In this document: piece by piece, positions 1 through 9,234 of the stretch | Layout of the letters: each line of letters opens with the position of its first letter | Position numbering within the stretch: the stretch's first letter is position 1 | Source of the DNA: Pseudoxanthomonas sp. JBR18 | Lineage (GTDB): Bacteria > Pseudomonadota > Gammaproteobacteria > Xanthomonadales > Xanthomonadaceae | Direction: 5' to 3' | NCBI RefSeq assembly: GCF_028198165.1 | Contig: NZ_CP116339.1 | Span: 744,001 to 808,000 of the forward strand | Length of the DNA stretch: 64,000 nt | Notes under the pieces: model-generated | What the model saw: only the letters and a program-made list of their open reading frames with translations | The model's database searches: none | Told to the model about the DNA's origin: nothing | Translations under genes and position numbers: made by a program

Positions 1-129
1 CTCGGCCAGTTGCGCGAACTGCGGCGCATCGCGCCGCTGGCGGATGGATTGCCGCCGTTCGCCGTGGTCCCGCTGCGCGAGACCGCCCGCATCGCCGCCG
101 AGGTCCGCAGCCGACTGTCCCTGGCATGA
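1..129 (+). CDS. 3' end of an unidentified rightward gene (partial)
   Basis: The window opens inside a reading frame that runs 42 codons and ends in TGA at 127-129. The tail is rich in Leu, Arg and Ala and ends RSRLSLA. No motif is visible, so function cannot be assigned. It is convergent with glnE, leaving about 25 bases between the two stop codons. Codon use is the normal GC-rich pattern of its neighbours. Confidence 0.55.
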   Translation, partial: LGQLRELRRIAPLADGLPPFAVVPLRETARIAAEVRSRLSLA

Positions 130-154
130 CAGCCTCTCTGCCCGCGCGCACGCG

Positions 155-2959
155 CTAGGCGGGCTCCTCCTTGCCAGCGGCGAACACCAGACCACCGGCC
201 AGGCAGGCTTCGCGCACGGTCGCGCGGGCGGCCTCCAGCGTCGGCGTCGGACTGGTCAGGCGCGGACGCCGATCCAGCGTGCAGGCCAGGCTGGCCGCCA
301 GCAGGGTCGCGTGCGCGTCCAGCAGGGATGACGGCACCTTCAACAAACCGGCCTCGGCCAGCGCACGGATCAGATCGCGCGTATTGTGCGGGGACAGCAG
401 CGCCGGCGCGTGGGCGGCGTGTTCAAGCACCAGCGCCTGCAGCAGGAACTCCAGGTCGACCAGTCCGCCCGCGCCCTGCTTGAGGTCGAAGCGCGCCGGC
501 GTGCTGCGGTCCAGCTCCGCGCGCATGCGGCCGCGCATGTGCACGACGTCTTCGCGCAGAACGGCCGGGTCGCGCGTCCGGCCCAGGGTTTCGGCGCGGA
601 TCGCCGCGAACGCCTCCAGCAGCGCCGCATCACCCGCAATCCCGCGCGCGCGCGCCAGCGCCTGGTGCTCCCAGGTCCAGGCCCGCTTGCGCTGGTAGTC
701 GGCGTAGCTGTCCAGCGTGCTGACCAGCAGGCCCTTGGCGCCGTCCGGGCGCAGGCGCACGTCCACCGCGTACAGGCGTCCGGCGCCGGTCATCGTCTCC
801 AGCAGGGACACCACCTTCTGCGCCAGGCGCAGGTGCCAGCGCGCGGCATCCAGGCTGCGCGGGCCTTGGGACTGCGCCCCGGCCGGCGCGCGGAACAGGA
901 ACACCAGGTCTAGGTCCGAGCCAAAGCCCATCTCCTCACCGCCCAGGCTGCCGTAGCCGAGCAGCGCGAACTCGCCCCCGGCCACCGTGCCGTGCGCCTG
1001 GGCCACCGCGGCACGCGCCATGTCCAAGATCACCGTGCAGACCGCATCGGCCAGCCACGCCAGCTGGCGTGCCGAATCCTGCGGCGGCTGGCGCGCATCC
1101 AGCGCCGCCAGCGCGATGCGAAAGCCAAAGGCCAAGCGCACCTCGTTGAGTCGGCGCAGGGCGCGCTCGGGATCGGGTTCGGCCAAGGTCGCGGTGCACG
1201 CCGCCCGCATCGCCGCCCGGTCCGGAAGCGGACCGGCGGCACGCGCATCCAGCAGTTCGTCCAGCAATAGCGGGTACTGGGCCACGCGCTCGGCCAGCCA
1301 CGCGCTGCGCGCGACCACATCGACCAGCCGCGCCAATGCCGCCGGCACTTCATCCAGCAACGCCAGATAGCTGGTGCGCCGCAGGATCGACTGCAGCAGC
1401 GCCAGGCAGCGCTGCAGCGCGGCATCGGGCTGGTCGGACGCCGCGGCGGCCTGCAGCATGGCCGGCAGCACGCGGTCCAGGCGCGCGCGGGCACTGTCCG
1501 ACAGCTGGGCCACGCCGGGCGCCTTGAGGAAATCCTGCAGGCGCGAAGCCGACTGCGCGGCATCGGCGAAGCCGACTTCGGCTAGCGCTTCAGGCGCCTG
1601 GTCACTGTCGAGCATGCGCTGGTAAGGCGCCAGCGCAGGGGTTTCCTGCGCGTCCTCCGGGGCCGCCATCAGCGGGGCGAACGCCGCGCTGACCACGTCG
1701 CGCTGCGCGGCAAGCGCCTCGCGCAGGGCGGTGGCGTCCGCGTATCCGAGCGAGACGGCGATGCGATGCGCGTCGGTGGGATCCTCGGGCAAGGTGTGGG
1801 TCTGCGCATCACGCAGCATCTGCAGGCGGTTCTCCAGCACTCGCAGGAAGCGATACGCCGCGCGCAGCCGCGCGGCCACCTCCGGCGCCAGGATCCTCGC
1901 CTGCACCAGCGCGTCCAGGGCCGCGCGCAGGCCGCGCCGGCGCAGGCGCGCGTCGCGCCCGCCATGCACCAGCTGCAGCGCCTGGGCCAGGAATTCGATC
2001 TCGCGGATGCCGCCAGCTCCGCGCTTGATGTCGTCGGCCAGCTCGCGCCGCGCGACCTCGGCGGTGATCATCGCCTTCATCGCACGCAGGCCCTCGAAGG
2101 CGGTGAAATCCAGGTAGCGGCGATAGACGAAGGGGCGCAGCGTCTCCAACCAGGCCTCACCGGCGGCGAGGTCGCCGGCCACCGGGCGCGCCTTGAGCCA
2201 GGCGTAGCGCTCCCAGTCGCGGCCCTCGGTCTGGAAGTAACGGTCCATTCCGGCAAAGGACAGGGCCACCCGGCCGGCGCTGCCGTAAGGCCGCAGGCGC
2301 AGGTCCACGCGATGGCAGAAGCCGTCGGCCGTGGATTGATCCAGCAGCTGCGCCAGACGCTGGCCGAGCCGCGCGAAGTATTCCTCGGCCGCCAGGGGAC
2401 GGGCGCCGTCGGACTCACCGCCCCTGGCGAATCCGTAGACCAGATCCACATCGGAGGAGAAATTCAGCTCGCCGCCGCCGAGCTTGCCCAGACCGAACAC
2501 CACCAGCCGCACCGCAGCGCCCTGCGCATCGCGCACCACGCCGTGACGCTGGGCGAAGTCGCTTTCAAGCGCGTCCAGCGCGGTCTGCAGGCAGGCCTCG
2601 GCCAGCCCCGTGGTGCCGGCCAGGATCTCGTCGACGTCGGCGCCTTCGACCACATCGCGCCAGACCAGCCGCGTGGATTCGGCCACGCGGAAACGGCGCA
2701 GCAACGCGGGCCACTGCGCGAGGGGGGCCTCGGTCAGGGCCGGCGGCGCGAACGGCGTGGTCGCGTCGTCCAGCAGCTCCTCCAGCAGTGGCGGCTGCCG
2801 GCACAGCGTGTCCAGCGCGAAGTCGCTGGCCAGCGTGAGTCGTTCGACCGAGGCACGCACCTGCGCATCGGCGAGTGTGGTTTCGAGTTCCGGCGCGGCG
2901 GCGATCAGACGGCGCAGCGAGGCGGCAATCAGGTCTGGCACTGGGTTCATGGGCACCAA
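155..2959 (-). CDS. glnE: Bifunctional glutamine synthetase adenylyltransferase/deadenylyltransferase
   Basis: GlnE adds AMP to, and removes it from, glutamine synthetase in response to nitrogen status through PII. It is a cytosolic enzyme with two nucleotidyltransferase domains, and both are visible. The N-terminal (deadenylylating) domain has [18 protein letters not shown] at residues 156-173. The C-terminal (adenylylating) domain has [18 protein letters not shown] near residue 670. The 934-residue length matches the family. An in-frame Met at 2950 (MNPVPDL) is an equally good start. Upstream lies a paired inverted repeat, so glnE is probably not co-transcribed with lipB. Confidence 0.97.
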   Translation of the reverse strand: MVPMNPVPDLIAASLRRLIAAAPELETTLADAQVRASVERLTLASDFALDTLCRQPPLLEELLDDATTPFAPPALTEAPLAQWPALLRRFRVAESTRLVWRDVVEGADVDEILAGTTGLAEACLQTALDALESDFAQRHGVVRDAQGAAVRLVVFGLGKLGGGELNFSSDVDLVYGFARGGESDGARPLAAEEYFARLGQRLAQLLDQSTADGFCHRVDLRLRPYGSAGRVALSFAGMDRYFQTEGRDWERYAWLKARPVAGDLAAGEAWLETLRPFVYRRYLDFTAFEGLRAMKAMITAEVARRELADDIKRGAGGIREIEFLAQALQLVHGGRDARLRRRGLRAALDALVQARILAPEVAARLRAAYRFLRVLENRLQMLRDAQTHTLPEDPTDAHRIAVSLGYADATALREALAAQRDVVSAAFAPLMAAPEDAQETPALAPYQRMLDSDQAPEALAEVGFADAAQSASRLQDFLKAPGVAQLSDSARARLDRVLPAMLQAAAASDQPDAALQRCLALLQSILRRTSYLALLDEVPAALARLVDVVARSAWLAERVAQYPLLLDELLDARAAGPLPDRAAMRAACTATLAEPDPERALRRLNEVRLAFGFRIALAALDARQPPQDSARQLAWLADAVCTVILDMARAAVAQAHGTVAGGEFALLGYGSLGGEEMGFGSDLDLVFLFRAPAGAQSQGPRSLDAARWHLRLAQKVVSLLETMTGAGRLYAVDVRLRPDGAKGLLVSTLDSYADYQRKRAWTWEHQALARARGIAGDAALLEAFAAIRAETLGRTRDPAVLREDVVHMRGRMRAELDRSTPARFDLKQGAGGLVDLEFLLQALVLEHAAHAPALLSPHNTRDLIRALAEAGLLKVPSSLLDAHATLLAASLACTLDRRPRLTSPTPTLEAARATVREACLAGGLVFAAGKEEPA

Positions 2960-2976
2960 GTGTGCCCCAGCCTACC

Positions 2977-3092
2977 CGTGGGAGCCGCCATGGCGGCGAT
3001 GGGGCTTTACCGATTCATTGGCCTTCCAGGCCAGCAATCCCATGATGCGACATTGCAGGCAAAGCCCCGTCGCCGCCCTGGCGGCTCCCACG
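2977..3092. repeat. Paired inverted REP-like element (BIME type), copy 1
   Basis: The element begins GTGGGAGCCGCCATGGCGGC at 2978 and ends with the reverse complement form GGCGGCTCCCACG at 3092. About 50 bases of unrelated sequence lie between the arms. The arms pair over roughly 30 bases including GGGGCTTT/AAGCCCC. Each arm also contains its own short palindrome (GCCGCC/GGCGGC). This is the layout of two REP units facing each other, as described for Pseudomonas and Stenotrophomonas. It fills the 160-base gap between glnE and lipB. A second, more diverged copy lies at 34369-34436. Confidence 0.75.
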
Positions 3093-3119
3093 AGGTGGCT
3101 TATCCCAGGCCGGGTCGCG

Positions 3120-3836
3120 CTATGCCACGTGCGGCGCAGGCACGCCGTCCGCACGCGTCAGCGCAATGCCGAACAGCCCCGCGATCTTTTCCAGCAGCAC
3201 GGACTTGACTGCCTCCATCGACGCCGGGCCGCCCAGATCGGACAGGGCGATGGTCTGCAGGCCTTCATAGCCGCAGGGATTGATGCGGTGGAACGGCTCC
3301 AGGTCCATGGCGATGTTGAAGCTCAACCCGTGGAAGGTGCAGCCGCGGCGCACACGGATGCCCAGCGCGCCGATCTTGGCGCCGGCCACGTAGACGCCCG
3401 GCGCGCCGTCCTTGCGTTCGGCGTGGATGTTCCATTCAGCGCAGGTGTCGATGATGGCCTGCTCGATGCGGCACACGTAGTCGCGCACGCCGATCTTCAG
3501 CCGCTTCAGGTCCAGCAGCGGGTAAAGCACCAACTGGCCGGGGCCGTGGTACGTCACCTGGCCGCCACGATCGACGTGGATGACCGGAATCTCGCCCGGC
3601 GCCAGCACGTGCTCGGGTCGACCGGCCTGGCCCAGGGTGAACACCGGGTCGTGCTCGACCAGCCACAGTTCGTCCGGCGTCGCCTCGTCGCGTGCATCGG
3701 TGAAGGCCTGCATCGCGCGCCACACCGGCGTGTACGGCTGGCGTCCCAGTTCACGCACGATCGCCGGCAGCGGATCGCGCGCGGCAATGACCGCGTCGCC
3801 CGCGGCCGATGGGCAGGACGCGGCTACAGCGTCCAC
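3120..3836 (-). CDS. lipB: Octanoyltransferase (lipoyl(octanoyl) transferase)
   Basis: LipB moves octanoyl groups from acyl carrier protein to the lipoyl domains of 2-oxoacid dehydrogenases and GcvH, the first step of endogenous lipoate synthesis. The family core is present: [18 protein letters not shown] at about 90-107, the catalytic Lys154 in AKIGALGI and Cys188 in NPCGYEG. Length is 238 residues, with an N-terminal stretch slightly longer than in E. coli. The start overlaps the end of the DUF493 gene by 13 bases, the usual ybeD-lipB coupling. Confidence 0.96.
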   Translation of the reverse strand: MDAVAASCPSAAGDAVIAARDPLPAIVRELGRQPYTPVWRAMQAFTDARDEATPDELWLVEHDPVFTLGQAGRPEHVLAPGEIPVIHVDRGGQVTYHGPGQLVLYPLLDLKRLKIGVRDYVCRIEQAIIDTCAEWNIHAERKDGAPGVYVAGAKIGALGIRVRRGCTFHGLSFNIAMDLEPFHRINPCGYEGLQTIALSDLGGPASMEAVKSVLLEKIAGLFGIALTRADGVPAPHVA

Positions 3837-4102
3837 TTCACCTCCGGGTGGTCGCGCAGGGCCGCATGGGCCGCGTCGTACTGCTCGCGCGACTGCGCCC
3901 GGAACGCGATGCGCACCGAGACGTACTTGCCGTTGGACGAATGCTTCCAGCTGACGCGCTCGCTGAGTACCTCGATGCCGGCGTCGGTCAGCAGGCGCGG
4001 AAGCTCCTGCTCCAGCGCGATACCGGCCGGGCCCATCGCGCTCAGCTCGAACGTGCCGGGAAACTGGAAGCCGTGTTCGGGATTGTCGGATGAAATCTGC
4101 AT
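3824..4102 (-). CDS. ybeD: YbeD/DUF493 family protein
   Basis: This is a small cytosolic protein of the DUF493 (YbeD) family, proposed to be regulatory with an ACT-like fold; its biochemical role is not settled. The 92-residue product starts [16 protein letters not shown] and ends in a basic strand (HPEVKWTL). I chose the Met at 4102 over one 23 codons upstream because the family begins close to this FPG segment. It lies between dacC and lipB, the conserved dacA-ybeD-lipB order of gammaproteobacteria, and overlaps lipB. Confidence 0.9.
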   Translation of the reverse strand: MQISSDNPEHGFQFPGTFELSAMGPAGIALEQELPRLLTDAGIEVLSERVSWKHSSNGKYVSVRIAFRAQSREQYDAAHAALRDHPEVKWTL

Positions 4103-4157
4103 GGCGCGATTATCGGGGCGGTCGTGCGCAAACCCAAGCCGGGCGGGCGCCATGCAC

Positions 4158-4183
4158 GAAAAAGCCGGCATCTGCCGGCTTCT
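4158..4183 (-). terminator. Rho-independent terminator after dacC
   Basis: An 8-bp GC-rich stem (AGCCGGCA/TGCCGGCT, 4163-4170 and 4173-4180) is followed on the minus strand by a run of five T. It sits 25 bases past the dacC stop and would separate dacC from ybeD-lipB. Confidence 0.8.
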
Positions 4184-4207
4184 TCATCACATCGTGGGGG
4201 GAGCGGA

Positions 4208-5407
4208 TCAGACCGATTCCCACCACATCCACAGGGCATCCCACAGGCGGCGGAAGAAGCCGCCTTCCTCGACGCCCTCCACGGCCACCAGCGGGGCCTC
4301 GGCGATGGTCTTGCCGTCCAGGTTCACCTTGACCGTGCCGATCTTCTGGCCCTTCTTGATTGGCGCGACCAGCTGCTTGGGCACGTCCATCATCGGCTTG
4401 AGCTTGTCGTACTGGCCGCGCGGCACGCCCACCAGCAGCGGCGCGGCCACGCCCAGCTTCACCTCACGCTCGGCGCCCTTCCAGACCTTCTGCTGGGCGA
4501 TGGCCTTGCCCGGCTCGTACAGGCGGTGGGTCTCGTAGAAGCGGAAACCCCAGTTCAGCAGGGCCAGCGAGTCGGTGGCGCGCTGCTTTTCCGACACATC
4601 GCCCATGACCACCGAGATCAGGCGCTGATCGCCGCGCTTGGCCGAATTCATGATGCAGTAGCCGGCCTGCGAGGTATGCCCGGTCTTGATGCCGTCCACG
4701 CTCGGGTCGCGCCACAGCAGCAGGTTGCGGTTCGGCTGGGTGATGCCGTTGACCGTCATTTCCTTGATCTTGTTGTAGGCGTAGGTGTCCGGGTAGTCGC
4801 GGATCAACGCGCGCCCCAGCAGCGCCATGTCGTAGGCGCTGGAGTAATGGCCCTCGGCCGCCAGGCCATGCACGTCGGCGAAGTGGCTGTCCTTCATGCC
4901 CAGGCGCTGGGCGTAGGCGTTCATCAGCTGGACGAAGGCCTCCTCGCTGCCGGCGGTGTGCTCGGCCAAGGCGATGGCCGCGTCGTTGCCCGACTGCACC
5001 ACCATGCCCTTTTCCATGTCCTCCAGGCGCGCGGTCTGGTTGACCGGGAAGCCGCTGTAGCTGCCATCGGTCCCCGCGCCGCCCTCGCGCCAGGCGCGCT
5101 CGGTCATCATGACCTGATCGTCGCGGGTGATCTTGCCGGCCTTGAGCTCGGCGGCCAGCACGTAGGAGGTCATCACCTTGGTCATGCTGGCCGGGGCCAG
5201 ATGCTCGTGGATGTTCGCGCCCGCCAGGACCTGGCCGCTGGCCGCATCCATGACGATCCACGCCTTGGACACCGCCGGAGCCGGCGCGTCGGGGATCTTG
5301 ATCTCCGGCGGCGGCGCGGTCGCGGCTTCGGGCGGCGGCAGCGTCTGGGCGACGGCCGCGCCAACGGCGACGGTCGCCAGGGCGGCAAAGGCGAAACGGA
5401 ACTTCAT
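4208..5407 (-). CDS. dacC: D-alanyl-D-alanine carboxypeptidase (PBP5/6 type)
   Basis: This periplasmic DD-carboxypeptidase removes the terminal D-Ala from peptidoglycan pentapeptides and so limits cross-linking. With the start at 5407 (MKFRFAFAALATVAVGAA) it has a cleavable signal peptide. The three penicillin-binding motifs are in order: SMTK at 74-77, SGN at 139-141 and KTG at 241-243. After about 265 residues comes the PBP5 C-terminal beta domain, and the end (LWDALWMWWESV) looks like the amphipathic membrane anchor. It follows rlpA by 83 bases and ends at a strong terminator. The symbol could equally be dacA. Confidence 0.95.
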   Translation of the reverse strand: MKFRFAFAALATVAVGAAVAQTLPPPEAATAPPPEIKIPDAPAPAVSKAWIVMDAASGQVLAGANIHEHLAPASMTKVMTSYVLAAELKAGKITRDDQVMMTERAWREGGAGTDGSYSGFPVNQTARLEDMEKGMVVQSGNDAAIALAEHTAGSEEAFVQLMNAYAQRLGMKDSHFADVHGLAAEGHYSSAYDMALLGRALIRDYPDTYAYNKIKEMTVNGITQPNRNLLLWRDPSVDGIKTGHTSQAGYCIMNSAKRGDQRLISVVMGDVSEKQRATDSLALLNWGFRFYETHRLYEPGKAIAQQKVWKGAEREVKLGVAAPLLVGVPRGQYDKLKPMMDVPKQLVAPIKKGQKIGTVKVNLDGKTIAEAPLVAVEGVEEGGFFRRLWDALWMWWESV

Positions 5408-5490
5408 GAAGGACTTACCCCTGGAAAACTTGGCGGTGGAAAGGAGCACACGGTCCAGGCATGGACCGGCACGACGCGGATTGGTTCACT

Positions 5491-6852
5491 TCACTCGCGC
5501 ACGACCTGCGGGCGCGAGAACCCCAGGCCGGCAATGCGCGCGGCCAGCGCGTCGGCCCCGGCATTGTCCTCCGCCCCGACCCGCACGCGCCACAGCTTGC
5601 GGCCGCCGGCGATCACATCGCTGATCGAGGCAGTGGCGATGCCGGCCGACACAAGCCGCGCCACCGTGCGCTCGGCATTGTCGCGGCTGGCGAAACTGGC
5701 GACCTGCAGCAGCACGGCCATGGCGGCCTGGCCGTAGGAGCCGACCGGCGCGGACTGGACCGGGATGTTCCGCGTCGGCGCGACGGCGGAAGGCTTCACG
5801 GCCTTGTCCGCCAGCGCAGGCGTGGAGGGCGCGGCAGAGGCCACCGGCGCACCGGGCTCGCCGGTGGCCACATGCACACCCTGGGCCTGCATCCAGGCCT
5901 CGAAACGGTCCGCGCCGGCCGCGGCATCGCCGCCGGCCTTTGCATTGGTGGCCACGTGGTAACGCAACGACGGGTCGCTGGGCGCCCCCTTGGTCCCCAC
6001 CGGTGCGGCACGCGCGGCGTCCACCACCTGCTGTGGCGTGCGCGCCACGGCGGGCGGCAGACCGCCCACCAGCTGGTCCATCGCCGAAGGCTTGACCGGC
6101 GCGGGCTTGCCAGTGGCGATCGTGGTCGGCACCTGGCTGGCGGGCCGGACCTGGCGCCCGCGGCTGGCCAGCAGCGCCGGCAGCCGCGGATCATCGGCAT
6201 GCAGGGCCTTGACCTCGACCCGGCCGGTGCCACGCGCGGTGATCCCCAGCTTGACCGCCGCCGCGTAGCTCAGGTCGATGATTCGCCCATCATGAAAGGG
6301 GCCGCGGTCGTTGATCCGCACGATCACATCGCGTCCGTTGTCCAGATTGGTCACCAGGGCGAAGCTGGGCAGTGGCAGCGTCTTGTGGGCGGCGGTGAAC
6401 TGGTACATGTCGTAGACCTCGTGGTTGGAGGTCTTGCGGCCATGGAACTTCTGCCCGTAGTAGGAGGCCAGGCCCTGCTCGTCGTAGTCGGCCGACGAAT
6501 CGAGCACTTCGTAGCGCTTGCCCAGCACCGTGTACGGGGATTTGTTGCCGTAGGCCGAGGGTGTCTCGTCGGCGATGGTCGGCTCGGCGATGCAGTCCAC
6601 GTCGGGCACTTCGGTGGGGGTGCTGTCGGCCACGCCCGGCTTGTACAGGCCGCCGGCCACGTAGTCGCCGCGCGTGGCCGGATCTTCCTGGGCCGGGCTG
6701 TAGCGGCCATCGCAGCCTGCGGCCACGGCGGCTGGCGCCTTGCCGCCCTTGGGCACGACCACCAGCGCCTCACCCGGCCTGGCGCTCTTGCGTGGCGCGC
6801 TGCTGCACGCCGCCAGGGTCACCACCACCAGCAGGAGCAGCCAGGTCCTCAT
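5491..6852 (-). CDS. rlpA: Septal ring lytic transglycosylase RlpA, lipoprotein
   Basis: RlpA is an outer-membrane lipoprotein that cleaves stem-less glycan strands, mainly at the septum. The lipobox LAAC puts the lipidated Cys at residue 16. A double-psi beta-barrel spans about 110-210, with GLASYYGQKFHGRKTS and INDRGPFHDG. A C-terminal SPOR domain (about 375-453, LLQVASFASRDNAERTV) should bind denuded glycan. A Pro/Ala-rich linker of about 160 residues joins them, making the protein (453 residues) longer than the E. coli one. The start overlaps the mltB stop by 4 bases (ATGA). Confidence 0.95.
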   Translation of the reverse strand: MRTWLLLLVVVTLAACSSAPRKSARPGEALVVVPKGGKAPAAVAAGCDGRYSPAQEDPATRGDYVAGGLYKPGVADSTPTEVPDVDCIAEPTIADETPSAYGNKSPYTVLGKRYEVLDSSADYDEQGLASYYGQKFHGRKTSNHEVYDMYQFTAAHKTLPLPSFALVTNLDNGRDVIVRINDRGPFHDGRIIDLSYAAAVKLGITARGTGRVEVKALHADDPRLPALLASRGRQVRPASQVPTTIATGKPAPVKPSAMDQLVGGLPPAVARTPQQVVDAARAAPVGTKGAPSDPSLRYHVATNAKAGGDAAAGADRFEAWMQAQGVHVATGEPGAPVASAAPSTPALADKAVKPSAVAPTRNIPVQSAPVGSYGQAAMAVLLQVASFASRDNAERTVARLVSAGIATASISDVIAGGRKLWRVRVGAEDNAGADALAARIAGLGFSRPQVVRE

Positions 6853-8009
6853 GCCGGCGGGAGCGGTTTGCCCGCAATGGCCTGGGACAGCTGCCAGACC
6901 GCCATCGCGTACATCTTGGAGTTGTTGTAGCGGGTGATGGCGTAGTAGTTGCGGAAGCCCAGCCAGTATTGCGGGCCATCGGCGGCCGACAGGGTCACCG
7001 GGGTGGCGGTCTCGCCGGCCGGTACCGGCGCCAGCGGCGTGTAGCCACGCGCGGACAGCTCGGCCAGGGTCCAGGTCGGGGTCCAGTCCAGCGGATCGAA
7101 GGCCTCGTGCCCCGGCGCAAGCCTGGCCTGCACGGCCACCGGGCCGCCGCGTTCCCAGCCGTAGGCGCCGCCCTTCTTGACGAAGTAGTTGGCCACCGAA
7201 GAGAAGATGTCGTCGTAGTCGTCGATCAGGTTGATCCGGCCATCGCCGTCGCCATCGACGCCGAAATCGCGGTAGCTGGACGGCATGAACTGGCCCATGC
7301 CCATCGCCCCGGCATAGCTGCCGCGCAGCGTGGCCAGGTCCAGGCCCTGCTCCTTGGACAGGGCGAACAGCTGCCCCAGCTCGTCGCGGAAGAAGCGCTC
7401 GCGACGTGCCTCGTACTGGGCGCGGTCCGGGTCCCCCGTGCGCGGATAGCGGAAGCCGAGCGTGTAAAGCGCATCGACGATCGGCGTCCTGCCGGTATAG
7501 CCGCCATAGCTGGTTTCAACGCCCAGGATGGCCACGATGATCTCGGCCGGCACACCGGTGCGCTCCTGCACGCGCATCAGTTCGGCGCGGTGCTTGTCCA
7601 GGAAGGCCTTGCCGCCGTCGATGCGCGCGGTGGTGATGAAGCGCGGACGGTACTCGTCCCAGCCGATGGTGCGTTCGGCCGGCTTGGACATCAGCTTGAT
7701 GGTGTCCTCGCGCCACTGCGCCGCATCGAGCACCGAGGTGATCCAGGCCGGATCCAGGCCGTAGCGCGCAGCGGTGTCGCGGATGAAGTTGGCCCGGGCG
7801 ACCTCGAAGGGCACCGGGGTCAGGTCCAGGGTCTCGACATCGGCCCGCCGCTCGACCTCGGTCCCGGCCGGCGGCGTCTTGCCGGGAGTGGCCGGGCCAG
7901 AGGAGGCAGGCTCGGCGGCGGTCTGCTTCGGCGGCGTGGGGGGCTTGGGCTGGGTCGCACAGGCGACCAGGCCAAGCGTGAACAGGCAGGCTAGGACACG
8001 TCGGGTCAT
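6849..8009 (-). CDS. mltB: Lytic murein transglycosylase B, lipoprotein
   Basis: MltB cleaves the MurNAc-GlcNAc bond with 1,6-anhydro product formation and acts from the outer membrane. Starting at 8009 (MTRRVLACLFTLGLVACATQ) gives a lipobox with Cys17; starts further upstream would spoil the signal peptide. The catalytic Glu is E165 in ILGVETSYGG. Later come YAGAMGMGQFMPSSYRDFGV and a short EF-hand-like segment (DGDGDGRINLIDD), both typical of the family. It sits between rodA and rlpA, and its stop overlaps the rlpA start. Confidence 0.95.
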   Translation of the reverse strand: MTRRVLACLFTLGLVACATQPKPPTPPKQTAAEPASSGPATPGKTPPAGTEVERRADVETLDLTPVPFEVARANFIRDTAARYGLDPAWITSVLDAAQWREDTIKLMSKPAERTIGWDEYRPRFITTARIDGGKAFLDKHRAELMRVQERTGVPAEIIVAILGVETSYGGYTGRTPIVDALYTLGFRYPRTGDPDRAQYEARRERFFRDELGQLFALSKEQGLDLATLRGSYAGAMGMGQFMPSSYRDFGVDGDGDGRINLIDDYDDIFSSVANYFVKKGGAYGWERGGPVAVQARLAPGHEAFDPLDWTPTWTLAELSARGYTPLAPVPAGETATPVTLSAADGPQYWLGFRNYYAITRYNNSKMYAMAVWQLSQAIAGKPLPPA

Positions 8010-8118
8010 CGGGCGGCAGGTTAGCATGCAGCGATGTGAAATGAACCCTGTCTTGTCAGTCACTTGGACCAGTTTGTTCATGTGCAACCGCGCTTTCACA
8101 CGGCGCCTCGGCGACGGA

Positions 8119-9234
8119 TCAGCGGTTCACCGGACGGTGCCAGCGCACGGCCATGACCAGCCCCAGGCCGGCCAGCAGGGAGACCGCGGAGGTCCCGCCG
8201 TAGCTCATCAGCGGCATCGGCACCCCCACCACCGGCAGCAGGCCGGAAATCATTCCGCCGTTGACCAGCACATAGACGAAGAAGGCCAGGCCCAGCGAGC
8301 CGGCCAGCACGCGCGAATACGTATCGCGCGCCTCCATCGCGATCCACAGGCAGCGCCCGACGATGACCAGGTACAGGGTCAGCACCGTGGCCACCCCGAT
8401 CCAGCCGAACTCCTCGCTGAGCACCGAAAAGGCGAAGTCGGTGGTCTGCTCGGGAATGAAGTTCAGGTGCGACTGGCTGCCCATGCCCCAGCCCTTGCCG
8501 GTCAGCCCGCCCGAGCCGATGGCGATCTGGGACTGGATGATGTTCCAGCCCGCGCCCAGGGCGTCGTTCTCCGGGTTGAGGAACATCATGATGCGGTCCT
8601 TCTGGTAGGGCCGCAGCAGGAAGAACCACGCCACCGGCGCGGCGCTGGCCACGCCGGCCACGCCGATCCCCACCCACCACCACGGCAGGCCCGCCAGCAG
8701 CAGCGCGAACGCGCCCGAGGCGGCGATCAGCACGCCGGTGCCGAAGTCCGGCTGCAGCATGATCAGGCTGGTGGGAATGCCGATGATCACCGCGGCCACC
8801 AGCACCGACGGGATCTTGGGCGGCAGCGGGACGCGATGCAGGTACCAGGCGACCATCATCGGCAGGGTGATCTTCAGCAGTTCCGCCGGCTGCAGGTAGA
8901 ACACCTTCAGGTCCAGCCACTGGCGCCCGTACTTGCCTGTGCCCAGGACGAACACCGCCAGCAGCGGCAGCATGGACAGTGCGTAGGTGATCGGCGTCCA
9001 CGCGCGCAGGCGGGTCATCGAGACCCGCGACAGCGCCCACATCGCCCCGGCACCGATGGCGAAGCGGACCGCCTGGGCGATGACCAGATGGGTGCCGCCG
9101 GTGCTGCCGCCGGCGCTCTTGAGCACCGCCAGGCCGAAACACATCACCCCGGCCAGGGCCACGCACAACACCCAATCCAGGGTGCGCAGGAAGCGCCAGG
9201 CCAGGTCGCCCAGATAGCGCAGCAGTTCGGTCAT
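8119..9234 (-). CDS. rodA: Rod shape-determining protein RodA, SEDS glycosyltransferase
   Basis: RodA polymerises lipid II into glycan strands during elongation and works with PBP2. It is a polytopic inner-membrane protein of 371 residues with about ten hydrophobic segments. SEDS landmarks are visible: LKVFYLQPAELLKI, LQPDFGTG, and the C-terminal PLMSYGGTSAVSLLAGLGL. The start overlaps the mrdA stop by 4 bases, so the transpeptidase and glycosyltransferase are translationally coupled. Confidence 0.96.
   Translation of the reverse strand: MTELLRYLGDLAWRFLRTLDWVLCVALAGVMCFGLAVLKSAGGSTGGTHLVIAQAVRFAIGAGAMWALSRVSMTRLRAWTPITYALSMLPLLAVFVLGTGKYGRQWLDLKVFYLQPAELLKITLPMMVAWYLHRVPLPPKIPSVLVAAVIIGIPTSLIMLQPDFGTGVLIAASGAFALLLAGLPWWWVGIGVAGVASAAPVAWFFLLRPYQKDRIMMFLNPENDALGAGWNIIQSQIAIGSGGLTGKGWGMGSQSHLNFIPEQTTDFAFSVLSEEFGWIGVATVLTLYLVIVGRCLWIAMEARDTYSRVLAGSLGLAFFVYVLVNGGMISGLLPVVGVPMPLMSYGGTSAVSLLAGLGLVMAVRWHRPVNR

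Noticed and set aside
135..165. Terminator between the partial gene and glnE
   Set aside because: GCCCGC/GCGGGC can pair around the glnE stop, but the stem is six bases with a 13-base loop and no T tract.
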